64,000 bases of DNA from JAPORY01 sp965215385. GTDB lineage: Bacteria; Pseudomonadota; Alphaproteobacteria; Rhodobacterales; Rhodobacteraceae. How positions within the stretch are numbered: position 1 is the stretch's first letter; every line of letters starts with the position of its first letter. Positions 1 to 8,523 of this stretch are shown here, piece after piece. The notes beneath the pieces were generated by a model. It ran no database searches, was not told the DNA's origin, and saw only the letters and a list, made by a program, of their open reading frames with translations. The translations under genes and the position numbers were made by a program. Location of the stretch: assembly GCA_965215385.1 (NCBI GenBank), contig OZ244059.1:2046001-2110000 (forward strand). The letters run 5' to 3'.

Positions 1-126
1 TTTGAAATGATGTCGTTGACCGGTTGGGCACCTTCCGAAAACCAGCCAAAACCACTCCGGCCAGGCAGTGCCGCAGCAAGACTGGCCGACGCGCTCGCGA
101 CTACCGAATCTATTCTCCCGACATGA
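1..126 (+). CDS. C-terminal end of a BioC/NDUFAF5-like SAM-dependent methyltransferase (partial)
   Basis: An open frame enters at base 1 and ends at TGA 124-126, giving 41 residues. It contains LTGWAPSENQPKPLRPGSA followed by RLADAL. The pattern GWxPxExQxKPLxPGSA is the recognisable C-terminus of the BioC-like methyltransferases related to mitochondrial NDUFAF5, which in alphaproteobacteria act in complex I assembly. The catalytic SAM-binding part lies outside the window, so the assignment rests only on this tail. It is followed 15 bases later by hemH in the same direction. Confidence 0.6.
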   Translation, partial: FEMMSLTGWAPSENQPKPLRPGSAAARLADALATTESILPT

Positions 127-141
127 AATCGCCATTGACCC

Positions 142-1254
142 GTGAGTAAATCTGCTTACGTCAATCAACGCGTGATCAAGTTGGACGCCGAAATGTTTGA
201 TACCGTGACAAACGCAGTGCGACCTGTGCAAGCCCCCGTGGATCATGTGGAATTGCCGCCGGCGCGCATTGGCATTTTATTGGCCAATCTCGGTACACCG
301 GATGGGTTTACCTACTGGCCGATGCGACGATATCTCAACGAGTTTCTGTCTGACAAACGAGTCATTGATTACTCATCATGGATCTGGCAGCCGTTGCTAC
401 AATTGCTGATCTTATCGCGGCGACCCTTCAGCTCCGGCGCAGCTTACAAGTCAATTTGGAATTTTGACGCTGACGAAAGCCCGCTGATGACCATAACTAG
501 ACAGCAGACCGACAAAATTCGGTCAGAGTTAGCAGCGAAGTTCGGCGATCAAATAATGGTCGAGTTCTGCATGCGATATGGCAATCCTTCGACCCAATCG
601 AAGCTGCGATCCTTAAGCGCTGCGGGATGTTCTAGGATTTTGTTCTTCCCGCTATACCCGCAATACGCCGGGGCAACAGTGGCCACAGCAAATGATCAGT
701 TTTTTCGAGCCCTGATGCAAGAAAAGTGGCAAGCAGCTTCCCGCACGGTGCCGCCCTATTTTGATCATCCCGAATATATTGATGCGTTAGCAAAGTCAGT
801 CGAGCGTACCTATACGGGGTTAGAAGAACGCCCCGATGTTCTGGTCTGTTCCTATCACGGTCTACCCAAACGCTACCTAATGGAAGGCGACCCGTATCAC
901 TGCCAGTGTCAGAAGACCACGCGACTACTGCGGGAACGACTAGGCTGGAACGACGAAGACATTACCACGACATTTCAGTCTCGTTTCGGGCCAGAAGAAT
1001 GGTTACAGCCCTACACCGTCGACGCCGTAGCGGAACTGGCAAAGGCGGGCAAAAAAAACATTGCCGTCTGCGCCCCAGCGTTCTCTGCCGATTGCATCGA
1101 GACCTTAGAGGAAATAAATGAGGAAATCAAAGAGAGTTTTCTCGTTGCTGGCGGCAAATCATTTACCTATATTCCCTGCCTAAATGATGATGCTGCGCAT
1201 ATCACGGCGCTGGTTTCAATTATCGTTGACAATCTACAGGGGTGGATACAGTGA
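142..1254 (+). CDS. hemH: Ferrochelatase
   Basis: Ferrochelatase inserts ferrous iron into protoporphyrin IX, the last step of heme synthesis, at the inner membrane. The 370-residue product has the family start ILLANLGTPDG at 45-55, the metal-site motif SYHGLPKRY with His239, and the acidic motif CIETLEE around 319-325. Length is normal. The GTG start at 142 has no clear ribosome site; ATG 193 is an in-frame alternative that keeps the whole domain. In many alphaproteobacteria hemH lies beside hemJ and rho near the origin; here it is about 27 kb from hemJ. The following 960 bases are non-coding. Confidence 0.95.
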   Translation: MSKSAYVNQRVIKLDAEMFDTVTNAVRPVQAPVDHVELPPARIGILLANLGTPDGFTYWPMRRYLNEFLSDKRVIDYSSWIWQPLLQLLILSRRPFSSGAAYKSIWNFDADESPLMTITRQQTDKIRSELAAKFGDQIMVEFCMRYGNPSTQSKLRSLSAAGCSRILFFPLYPQYAGATVATANDQFFRALMQEKWQAASRTVPPYFDHPEYIDALAKSVERTYTGLEERPDVLVCSYHGLPKRYLMEGDPYHCQCQKTTRLLRERLGWNDEDITTTFQSRFGPEEWLQPYTVDAVAELAKAGKKNIAVCAPAFSADCIETLEEINEEIKESFLVAGGKSFTYIPCLNDDAAHITALVSIIVDNLQGWIQ

Positions 1255-2217
1255 TCATCGACCGATGGGAAAATTTTGGGAATTAGATCGAAACGTAATT
1301 CGTGTCCTAACATCTATTTGAAATCGTGGATGCATTCACCACAATCACGGTGAAATTCGGAAATTTCAGACCAGATACACCATTTCTCGCGAAATACGAC
1401 AAGCCGCAAACGAGGTCACCCCGCATCGAAGCGTCAAGATGCACCAGTGAGAATGCCGACTATAGGGTCAAGAAATTTGCGGCTGCCGGCGACTAAGCCG
1501 TTCTCGGAACGGTCTTGGAAGCACCGCAAAGGGTCAGGCTAAACCGAGCACCTGATTTAAGGGGTTGCAACAGATGATGGCGGAATGTAATCAGAAAAAA
1601 TTGGATGGGTCAGTGGTTTATCCATCCAAAGGTGGTGGAAATAAACGCGAATCATGAGAAAACTGACATTTCCGCAAGGCGTAGCGATTACCAGCTCAGC
1701 AAAGTGGAAATGGAATAGACCATCGGCAGGCCCGATACTGACAAGGACAGGTTGCGGGAAGCGTCCTTCTCTTCGCTCAAGGGTAGTGCTCTCGGGTGCA
1801 AAGACTGAGTTCAGACGAACCAACTGGACACGATCAATGCCAACGCCAACCGGCAGTCGTACTTTGCTGTGCAACAAACGGAGCGCGGCTAGCCTTCTGC
1901 AATGTTATATAACGACAAATGAATGAAGAATTTACGATCTTCGATTTTGTCACCCATCCAAGGTTCGTTGCCTCTGTTGGCGTTGCGATGATTGGCGGCA
2001 TCATCGACGGAATCTAGGAGTTTGGTTTTTGGTATCGGAGTGCAAAAAGTGCCCACTGTACATTTGACACTCTTGGGGAGGCCGGCACCACCCTTGACTG
2101 TATCCACTCGGATATCAAGCGCATCTTCGAGAAGTTGCCGTCTGTTTCCGTGGCAAACAGTTATCCTGCCGCCGCTGAATCAACAAGCAGGAAAATGGAA
2201 TAAAATGGAGCGGGGCA
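1255..2217. other. Non-coding stretch with the remains of a decayed gene
   Basis: No intact gene is supported in these 960 bases. The best trace is a rightward frame from ATG 1919 to TAA 2201-2203. It begins MNEEFTIFDFVTHPRF, contains a hydrophobic run (FVASVGVAMIGGIIDGI), is broken by an amber codon at 2015-2017, and continues in frame to SVANSYPAAAESTSRKME. It has no ribosome site and I recognise no family. Other short open frames on both strands have no protein-like features. Confidence 0.4.
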
Positions 2218-2655
2218 ATGCATTCGGTGTTTGATGTCGCGGAATGCATTCTTGAGTTGCTACCCAAGAAGTTCACCACAACTTGGAAACTGCAGAAGCT
2301 GGTGTATTATGCCCAAGCCTGGCATTTGGTCTGGGATGAGGAACCGCTTTTCGATACACCTATTCACGCTTGGGCGCATGGTCCCGTATGTCCCGAACTT
2401 TATAAGAGGCATCGGGGAAAATTTAAAGTGTCAACGGTGCACGGGGACGCCAGCACTCTCAATGAAAGCCAGCGCGAATCCGTAGAAATCGTTGTTGACC
2501 ACTACGGCTTGCTTTCCGGGCAGCAGTTGCGCGATCAGACGCACGTGGAACCGCCGTGGCAAAATGCCCGAAAGGGGCTTTCCCCAAGTGACCGCGGCGA
2601 AAGAGAAATCACCCATGATGCGATGTTGGAGTATTTCGGTGCCTTGAGTGGCTAA
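2218..2655 (+). CDS. Panacea-domain (DUF4065, SocA-like) antitoxin
   Basis: This 145-residue protein is a Panacea/DUF4065 domain from end to end. Its N-terminal part carries the family pattern KLQKLVYYAQAWHL (about 27-40), PLFDTPIHAWAHGPVCPELY (44-63) and a helical C-terminal half. Panacea proteins are known as antitoxins of varied toxin-antitoxin systems and as proteolytic adaptors such as SocA. An ATG is preceded by GGAG at good spacing. The next gene starts with GTG at 2648, inside this gene's last codons, which is typical of a co-translated antitoxin-toxin pair. Family call is strong; the antitoxin role is inferred from the family and the overlap. Confidence 0.8.
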   Translation: MHSVFDVAECILELLPKKFTTTWKLQKLVYYAQAWHLVWDEEPLFDTPIHAWAHGPVCPELYKRHRGKFKVSTVHGDASTLNESQRESVEIVVDHYGLLSGQQLRDQTHVEPPWQNARKGLSPSDRGEREITHDAMLEYFGALSG

Positions 2656-3082
2656 GCGTAGAAAGAGGATACCCCATGAAATCTCGAAGGCGACCGCAGA
2701 ACCGAACAGACGAAAGAGAATTCCCGACGCGATTGCGGCAGTCGCAACCGATGACCAGACCATATGCTGGCAGTTCAGCAAGTGGGACCGCAACAGCCAA
2801 TGGGGGATTGACGCATTGGCGGAGATATACCGTGGTTCCGGTGGCCGAGCTCGTGGCAACAACAGTCATCCGGTCCAGGTGCAGAGGCTGTCAAAATCGG
2901 CCAAAGAGCGCTTGAAGAAAATCGGAATGATGGATTTGGAAGATCTAATTTCCCTTCACGTCAACAGCACGACCAGACTCTACGGCATTCGCGAAGGACG
3001 CGTTTTTCAGGTTCTTTGGTACGACCCATGGCATGACGATCCGCAGAGGGCAGTTTATCCAACCCGCCGAGAAGGTGGCTAA
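2648..3082 (+). CDS. Unknown protein overlapping a Panacea antitoxin; candidate toxin
   Basis: The 144-residue product starts at GTG 2648, eight bases inside the end of the Panacea gene. It has a basic N-terminus (two RRKRIP repeats at about 4-9 and 21-26), then WQFSKWDRNSQWGID (about 41-55), a helical middle with RLSKSAKERLKKIGM, and a C-terminal segment TTRLYGIREGRVFQVLWYDPWHD before a VYP motif. The C-terminal pattern R-L-x-GI-R, LWxDPxH and VYP looks like a compact conserved domain, possibly RNA- or nucleotide-directed, but I do not recognise a characterised toxin family. The role as toxin is inferred from position alone. Confidence 0.5.
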   Translation: MAKRRKRIPHEISKATAEPNRRKRIPDAIAAVATDDQTICWQFSKWDRNSQWGIDALAEIYRGSGGRARGNNSHPVQVQRLSKSAKERLKKIGMMDLEDLISLHVNSTTRLYGIREGRVFQVLWYDPWHDDPQRAVYPTRREGG

Positions 3083-3266
3083 CCGCCCCCTCCTGCACGT
3101 GAAATTTCAAAAAGACCCACTACTGGCAAGCGGCAGTGAGTCCGGCTCGCAAAAAATGTTACTATTCGATAAAATTCTCGCAAGTATGGGGATTTCAGTG
3201 TTTGCGCCCAAGTATAATTTGACATGTTTGTTTAAGCGCCAACGCTTCGACTCCTCGACTCGACGG

Positions 3267-3839
3267 GTGATCTCGAGTTCGCAAAATGACCGGTTTCGAT
3301 TGTTGCGCTCAACTGCCATCCTTGCAGTGGTGTGCGCCACCCTTTCTGGATGTGATGTACCGCTTGAGCGGCCAGCATTAGGCTCAGACGGCCTTCCGCT
3401 ACCAGCAATTTATCGCATTAATGATCGAGACACCGCCAAGATTCAATTTCGAATGCTTGACTCGGTCAATGCCCTGCGTACAGCCGCTGGGCGCCAAGCG
3501 GTTATACTAAACAATAAACTCACAGCCGCGGCCGCAACTCATGCGCTAGACATGTCGGTGCAAAACCGGCCGTGGCACTTTGGTTCCGACGGTTCCTCGC
3601 CAGTAGATCGCGTTCAACGTGTAAGCTATACAGGAACGCTGATCGGTGAAGTAATCTCCGAAACCTACGAGACCGAACTGCAAACGTTAAAAGTTTGGAT
3701 TGAGGAAGACGGGCCGAGGTCTGTCATTCTTGATCCAATGGCGACGGAACTAGGTTTTGCTTGGCATCAAGAGGCGAGTGGCAAAATTTGGTGGACATTG
3801 GTCATGGGCTTTGGCCCGAACTCTACGCACGAATTGTGA
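3267..3839 (+). CDS. CAP-domain (SCP/PR1-like) lipoprotein
   Basis: The frame encodes a short signal peptide ending in the lipobox LSGC, followed by a CAP-like domain: MLDSVNALRTAAGRQ, a helix with AAATHALDMS, NRPWHFGSDG, IGEVI and a C-terminal WWTLVMG strand. The CAP fold is widespread in secreted bacterial proteins of unclear function. The product is predicted to be an exported, lipid-anchored protein. The start is uncertain: GTG 3267, TTG 3300 and ATG 3186 are all in frame and none has a clear ribosome site. The frame stays open back to about 3033 but that part overlaps the previous gene. The 3' end overlaps the opposing transpeptidase gene by 17 bases. Confidence 0.65.
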   Translation: MISSSQNDRFRLLRSTAILAVVCATLSGCDVPLERPALGSDGLPLPAIYRINDRDTAKIQFRMLDSVNALRTAAGRQAVILNNKLTAAAATHALDMSVQNRPWHFGSDGSSPVDRVQRVSYTGTLIGEVISETYETELQTLKVWIEEDGPRSVILDPMATELGFAWHQEASGKIWWTLVMGFGPNSTHEL

Positions 3840-4344
3840 TGGGTGTTCCCTTTCGAACCATCCAGTAAATTTCGTCCATTTCGTGATTTTCGACTGCAAT
3901 GCACCCCCAAGTCCAGTCGTCGGCGGTTACCGCGTAAGTGTTTGGTTGCCCGTGGATGAAAATATCACCGCCAGCACTTTTGCCTAGTGCTCTTGCCCTT
4001 TTGACGTCTTTTTCGTTCGGATATGAAATACCGAGCGACTTATGAAATTTACTGTTGGGATTGTGACGATCGATATAGTAGGTCCCTTCAGGCGTCTTGC
4101 CATCGCCTTCAACGCGCTTGGCACCTACGGGCGAAAATCCGAGCGCAATATCATATTCCTTGAGCAGGCGCCGACGATGAAACAGGAACATTTTGCGTGA
4201 GTGTTTAGTGACGTGAATTGAAGTGACTTCTGGTCCCGAATACGCCCTCGACCGCAGCCCGCAGTTCGACAGCCCGAACAGTGCTGTTGCGAACAACAAC
4301 AGGGTAAAGGATCGGCGAATCACGAGACGAACCGCCGACAGCAA
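3823..4344 (-). CDS. L,D-transpeptidase (YkuD family) with an export signal
   Basis: YkuD-type enzymes cross-link peptidoglycan or attach proteins to it in the periplasm. The 173-residue product has a hydrophobic N-terminus ending in LSNC, a possible lipobox. The catalytic core follows: GDGKTPEGTYYI (80-91), the conserved HG at 131-132, and TWGCIAV with the nucleophile Cys148. A TTG at 4344 opens the frame; GTG 4323 is an alternative that still gives a signal peptide. An 8-base perfect inverted repeat lies just upstream. The gene converges on the CAP lipoprotein. Confidence 0.85.
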   Translation of the reverse strand: MLSAVRLVIRRSFTLLLFATALFGLSNCGLRSRAYSGPEVTSIHVTKHSRKMFLFHRRRLLKEYDIALGFSPVGAKRVEGDGKTPEGTYYIDRHNPNSKFHKSLGISYPNEKDVKRARALGKSAGGDIFIHGQPNTYAVTADDWTWGCIAVENHEMDEIYWMVRKGTPITIRA

Positions 4345-4373
4345 CGGGACACGGGAGGCGCACTTTGTCCCGT
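4344..4373. repeat. Inverted repeat ahead of the YkuD gene
   Basis: ACGGGACA (4344-4351) and TGTCCCGT (4366-4373) are exact inverted copies separated by 14 bases. The repeat touches the first codon of the leftward transpeptidase gene, so it could be a hairpin in the leader RNA or an operator. There is no T-run to make it a terminator. Confidence 0.35.
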
Positions 4374-4453
4374 GACAAACTTGAGAGATGGTCCGCTGCT
4401 CATCGTTCCTGCCTCAAGACCTGTATTTCATCGCGACTGATAGACGATTTTTT

Positions 4454-5278
4454 TTAATTTTGCGAATCAATTTTTTGTTCGATGGCGTCAAGTCGTCGAA
4501 GCACTTTATCGCGGTAGCTTTCAGTAGCGGCATCGCTTTCCTCTGCGTGCGCATCTTGCATAGAGTTGACGATTAGACCAACCAGCAAGTTTACGACAGC
4601 AAACGTTGTCACCATGATGAATGGCACAAAAAACATCCATGCATACGGATAGACTTCCATCACCGGTCTAACGATTCCCATAGACCAGCTTTCTAGAGTC
4701 ATGATTTGAAACAGCGAATACGCACTTAGACCCAAAGTGCCAAACCAATCTGGGAATACGCTGCCAAACAATTTAGTCGCCACGACCGAGCCGATGTAGA
4801 AAATAATTGCCATCAGCAGAAAAACCGATCCCATTCCCGGCAGTGCGATTACAAAGCCCTCAACGACTCGTCGCAATCGTGGGGCGACCGAAAGCACGCG
4901 TAGCACCCGCAGTATGCGCATGGCCCGCAATACTGAAAGTCCCTGCCCCGACGGCACCAGAGCAATGCCGACAATAATGAAGTCAAAAATGTTCCACCCA
5001 CTTCGAAAGAAGCCGCCCCTGAAGGCAACAAGCTTGAGAAGGATTTCGATGACAAAAATCGATAGACAGATTCGATCAATGGCGAGAATAAAAATTCCTG
5101 CCGCCTGCATCATGGTTTCAGATGTTTCCATGCCCAGGGTGATGGCATTGATAATGATGACGACAAAAACAAAATTACCGACGAACGGTCGCTCAATCCA
5201 ATCGGCAAGTTTTTGTCTAAAAGTCATGGGCCCGTCACTTTGAGAAGAATTTTGCGGAGTAGTCGGTGGCTTGGTCAC
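4454..5278 (-). CDS. Bacterial voltage-gated sodium channel (NaChBac/NavAb type)
   Basis: This 274-residue protein has the single-domain six-helix layout of bacterial sodium channels, which form tetramers in the inner membrane. The voltage-sensing S4 helix carries arginines every third residue (R118, R121, R124, R127 in RAMRILRVLRVL). The pore has the selectivity filter TLESWSM at 194-200, the signature sequence of NavAb-like sodium-selective channels. S6 follows at about 212-240, then a charged C-terminal tail with heptad spacing (255-274) like the tetramerising coiled coil. Known relatives occur mostly in marine, saline or alkaline-living bacteria, where they may link sodium entry to motility or pH control. 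It stands alone. Confidence 0.93.
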   Translation of the reverse strand: MTKPPTTPQNSSQSDGPMTFRQKLADWIERPFVGNFVFVVIIINAITLGMETSETMMQAAGIFILAIDRICLSIFVIEILLKLVAFRGGFFRSGWNIFDFIIVGIALVPSGQGLSVLRAMRILRVLRVLSVAPRLRRVVEGFVIALPGMGSVFLLMAIIFYIGSVVATKLFGSVFPDWFGTLGLSAYSLFQIMTLESWSMGIVRPVMEVYPYAWMFFVPFIMVTTFAVVNLLVGLIVNSMQDAHAEESDAATESYRDKVLRRLDAIEQKIDSQN

Positions 5279-5582
5279 AAGAGCAGCACGATATGGGTTT
5301 TAAGGCCTTCTCAGAACAACAAGCAGTGGCATGTTCAAGACTTGTGTTGAGGAATCAAGCTCTCTGCCGCGGCATAAGTTAGAACGCGAATTTTAAAATA
5401 CCGAACTCCTTTAGCGATAAGGCCGACTTTTAACAAACTTGCGGCAAGATAAGTTGCGTGTTGGTATTTCAGTTGGTTCGCTAGATTACTTGGAGGTTGC
5501 GGGCCGAGCCGCAAAGAGGAAGAGGAATCGGGGTGGTTCCGGCAATGTTGCCGCTGTCCAAAAATAACCTATTGCCATTGCC
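5279..5582. other. Non-coding gap between channel gene and trxB
   Basis: No gene is visible. The only structure noted is a short palindrome, CGGCAATGTTGCCG at 5540-5553, about 30 bases beyond the trxB stop codon; it lacks the T-run of an intrinsic terminator. Confidence 0.4.
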
Positions 5583-6530
5583 TCAAGGCGAATTGCCCTC
5601 TGCCAAGTAGCGCTCGGCTTCAAGGGCGGCCATACATCCCATTCCGGCACTCGTGACAGCTTGGCGGTACCGATGGTCTGTTAAGTCGCCCGCCGCAAAC
5701 ACACCCGGTATTGAGGTTTCGGTACTATCGGGTTTGGTCACCACATAGCCACCGGAGTGGGTTTCCAGCGAGTCAATCACAAGCTCATTCGCTGGGGAAT
5801 GACCGATTGCAATAAATACCCCTTTAGCGGGTCGTTGGCTCATCTCCCCAGTTTGGACATTTCGTAGCGCAACCGCCCCGACCCCGCGGGGATTATCGGT
5901 GCCCACAACTTCTTCAAGAGCGTGAAACCAAAGGCACTCGATTTTGGGATGTGCGAACAATCGCTTTTGCAGGACTTTTTCGGCCCTAAGGGTGTCGCGG
6001 CGATGGACAAGGGTGACTTTGGACGCGAAATTCGTCAAGAATAACGCTTCTTCGACGGCGGTATTTCCACCGCCGACGACGATAATTTCTTGATCGCGGA
6101 AAAAGAACCCGTCGCAGGTAGCGCAGGCCGATACCCCAAAACCTTTGAATTTTTCCTCCGACTTCAGACCAAGCCATTTGGCACGGGCACCGGTTGCGAG
6201 GATGACGGCTGGGGCCGTATACCTGGTTCCACTGTCACCGTGCGCGACGAAAGGCCGCTTACCTAACTCAAGGCGTGTAACCTGGTCCTGTATGATCTCG
6301 CATCCCATAGCGCGTGCGTGCGACTCCATACGAACCATTAGATCTGGCCCTTGTACCGAGGTATCACCCGGCCAGTTTTCCACTTCTGTCGTTGTGGTTA
6401 ACTGTCCACCTGGTTCAATTCCTTGCAGCAAAATAGGCTGCAGCATTGCGCGGCTAGCATAAATGCCAGCGGAGTAACCCGCAGGCCCGGATCCGATGAT
6501 GAGTACCCTAGTGGTTCGATGGTCTGCCAT
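5583..6530 (-). CDS. trxB: Thioredoxin reductase
   Basis: Thioredoxin reductase uses NADPH and FAD to reduce thioredoxin in the cytoplasm. The 315-residue product has the FAD motif GSGPAG at 13-18, the redox-active CATC at 136-139 (ACATCDG), a second nucleotide motif GGGNTAVEEA for NADPH, and the C-terminal GVFAAGDLTD. Length is standard for the low-molecular-weight class. Its partner trxA is at 40.5 kb. It lies 180 bases downstream of pgeF in the same direction and may have its own promoter. Confidence 0.96.
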   Translation of the reverse strand: MADHRTTRVLIIGSGPAGYSAGIYASRAMLQPILLQGIEPGGQLTTTTEVENWPGDTSVQGPDLMVRMESHARAMGCEIIQDQVTRLELGKRPFVAHGDSGTRYTAPAVILATGARAKWLGLKSEEKFKGFGVSACATCDGFFFRDQEIIVVGGGNTAVEEALFLTNFASKVTLVHRRDTLRAEKVLQKRLFAHPKIECLWFHALEEVVGTDNPRGVGAVALRNVQTGEMSQRPAKGVFIAIGHSPANELVIDSLETHSGGYVVTKPDSTETSIPGVFAAGDLTDHRYRQAVTSAGMGCMAALEAERYLAEGNSP

Positions 6531-6712
6531 TACAAACTACTTACCATTGCGTTCAATGGGGTGCCAATCATCGCCGGCAATAGGAGAAGGGACATCGCAA
6601 CCTCATGAGGTGAACAGAGCGACTATTCTTTGCAAAGGCCCGGCGACAGTGTCAACCGAAATGGCAGTGCGAGCAAACGATGATCCGATAAGCGAACGAA
6701 TCGGCAGCAATT

Positions 6713-7471
6713 TTAAAGTCGGATCACGGAGATTTGGCGGCCGTAATCCGAATGACCATCTTGCTGGCTGCGACGATAGGAGAAAAATCGATCCGTGCCC
6801 AAATAGGTACATTCTCCGAGGTTCTCCACCTGACCCACCCCGGCTCGTTGCAACCGCATTTGCGCATAGGCCGGTAGGTTAAAGCGATATCGACCCTGCT
6901 CGCCCCTAGAAAAAAACCCTTCACTATCGATATCGACGTTGAGAAAGTTTGCATAGAACTCAGGCCCGACCTCGTAGGCTGGTTGGCTGATTGCTGGGCC
7001 AATGACGGCTGTGATCCTTGAGCTTTTGGCGTGAAGTTCTGCCATCGCCGCCAGCGTAGCTTCTAAGATTCCGCCTAACGCGCCCCGCCAACCGGCATGG
7101 GCGGCACCAACAACGCCCGCTTGCACGTCGTGAAAAAGGACGGGCAGACAATCGGCGGTCAGCACGCTGAGACCAAGTCCGACTTGGTTCGTGACCAACG
7201 CGTCTGCTTCATGATCACCAATTGCGGCGGCGTTCACGGTAACCGCCTTTGCCGAGTGCACTTGCGTCAATCCAATCAAGTTAGCGGTTTCGATTTGCAT
7301 AATTTTTGCAACGCACTCGCGATTTCGACGAATGTAGTCGGGGTTTTCACTTGAGCCGCAACCGCAGTTCAGTTCGGCGTAGATACCTTTCGAGCACCCG
7401 CCCTTTCTCGTAAAAAAGCCGTGCAGTACCGGACCGAGGCAAGCAGCGGTAAGCATCTCAGGTTGCATCAA
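6713..7471 (-). CDS. pgeF: Purine nucleoside phosphorylase / peptidoglycan editing factor (laccase-domain YfiH family)
   Basis: Members of this family bind zinc and have been described as purine nucleoside phosphorylases and, in E. coli, as an editing enzyme that removes wrongly added serine from peptidoglycan precursors. The 252-residue product shows the diagnostic pieces GFFTRKGGCS, QVHSAKAV with a metal-binding His, the Cys of TADCLPVLF, and HAGWRGALGG. It starts within the end of midA (4-base overlap), completing the lgt-midA-pgeF operon common in alphaproteobacteria. Confidence 0.9.
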   Translation of the reverse strand: MMQPEMLTAACLGPVLHGFFTRKGGCSKGIYAELNCGCGSSENPDYIRRNRECVAKIMQIETANLIGLTQVHSAKAVTVNAAAIGDHEADALVTNQVGLGLSVLTADCLPVLFHDVQAGVVGAAHAGWRGALGGILEATLAAMAELHAKSSRITAVIGPAISQPAYEVGPEFYANFLNVDIDSEGFFSRGEQGRYRFNLPAYAQMRLQRAGVGQVENLGECTYLGTDRFFSYRRSQQDGHSDYGRQISVIRL

Positions 7472-8523
7472 TCCAATCCCGGGGGTGACGCTTTTCCTTC
7501 GGGAAAGAGCCCCATTACCTTGAAATGTGTACCAAGCTGGTCGTTATGGGTTAAGCGGTGCAGCGCTTGTTTTACCAATGTCGCTTGTGCGATTGTCGCC
7601 CCTTTCGTTAATTTTCGAGCGCGATCAACAATACCAAGTCGCTGCAAAAAAAGTCCTTGTGGGACGAGCTTGCTATACTGGCAAACTGCGGCACGAGCCA
7701 AGGCCTCAAAGTCGACGTGAGCAGTCAAGTCAACGCATCCCGGGGCTGACAACGGTGGCACCATCTTATGATTCTGTACTGCCTGTAGGGTATCACCTAC
7801 AGATCTCCAATTCCCGTAATCGACAATTAATGCAGCACCACCATATTGCGCAATGCAACAGCTGACGTTGTGGATCACTGGCTGGGCTGCAGGGCAAACT
7901 TCGACGATATTACCATCAACGGTATCATCGACACGGTGGTCAAGAAGCGGTTGGACGGTCGGGGGGGCAAATTCAAAGAAAAACCGCTTCTCATCGAAAC
8001 TAACGCGTCTTTCTCGCCAGTAATTCGCTTGTCGCTGAAATTGACGGATTGGCAACGCGTCAAAAAACTCATTGGCGATAAAGAAAAGCGGTTGTTGCGG
8101 TAGTTGGTCAGCAGCTGAAATCCATCGCGGCGTGTAGTTGCGCAGTGTTTGGGATTGGATATTCTGCAACCTCTCGGAGGTCTCAATCAGAACCAGTTGC
8201 AGTGCGGTATGAAACTCTGGAATAATTTGGGTGGCGCGAAGGGCATCGGCCATCAAGGTGCCCCGTCCAGGGCCCGCCTCGGCCAGCGTAATCGACTTCG
8301 GTTTGCCTTGATCAATCCAGCATTGTGCCAAGCACAAACCCAGAAGTTCGCCAAACATTTGGCTGATTTCTGGTGCCGTAACAAAGTCGCCTGTCGTACC
8401 AAAAGGCTCTTGCGTCGAATAGTAACCGTATTGCGGATTGGATAGGCATTCTGCCATGTAATCCGCAACTGATAGAGGACCGTCACGCAAGATGCGTTGG
8501 GATAGCAAGTCCGGTAGCGTCAC
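7468..8523 (-). CDS. midA: SAM-dependent methyltransferase of the MidA/NDUFAF7 family
   Basis: The 351-residue protein matches the family whose mitochondrial member NDUFAF7 methylates an arginine in a complex I subunit. Seen in the sequence are the N-terminal signature YMAECLSNPQYGYYST, then GDFVTAPEISQMFGELLG, and the SAM-binding glycine motif EAGPGRGTLM. Overlaps of four bases with lgt upstream and pgeF downstream indicate translational coupling. A role in complex I assembly is by analogy only, supported by the NDUFAF5-like tail at the left end of the window. Confidence 0.85.
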   Translation of the reverse strand: MTLPDLLSQRILRDGPLSVADYMAECLSNPQYGYYSTQEPFGTTGDFVTAPEISQMFGELLGLCLAQCWIDQGKPKSITLAEAGPGRGTLMADALRATQIIPEFHTALQLVLIETSERLQNIQSQTLRNYTPRWISAADQLPQQPLFFIANEFFDALPIRQFQRQANYWRERRVSFDEKRFFFEFAPPTVQPLLDHRVDDTVDGNIVEVCPAAQPVIHNVSCCIAQYGGAALIVDYGNWRSVGDTLQAVQNHKMVPPLSAPGCVDLTAHVDFEALARAAVCQYSKLVPQGLFLQRLGIVDRARKLTKGATIAQATLVKQALHRLTHNDQLGTHFKVMGLFPEGKASPPGLD

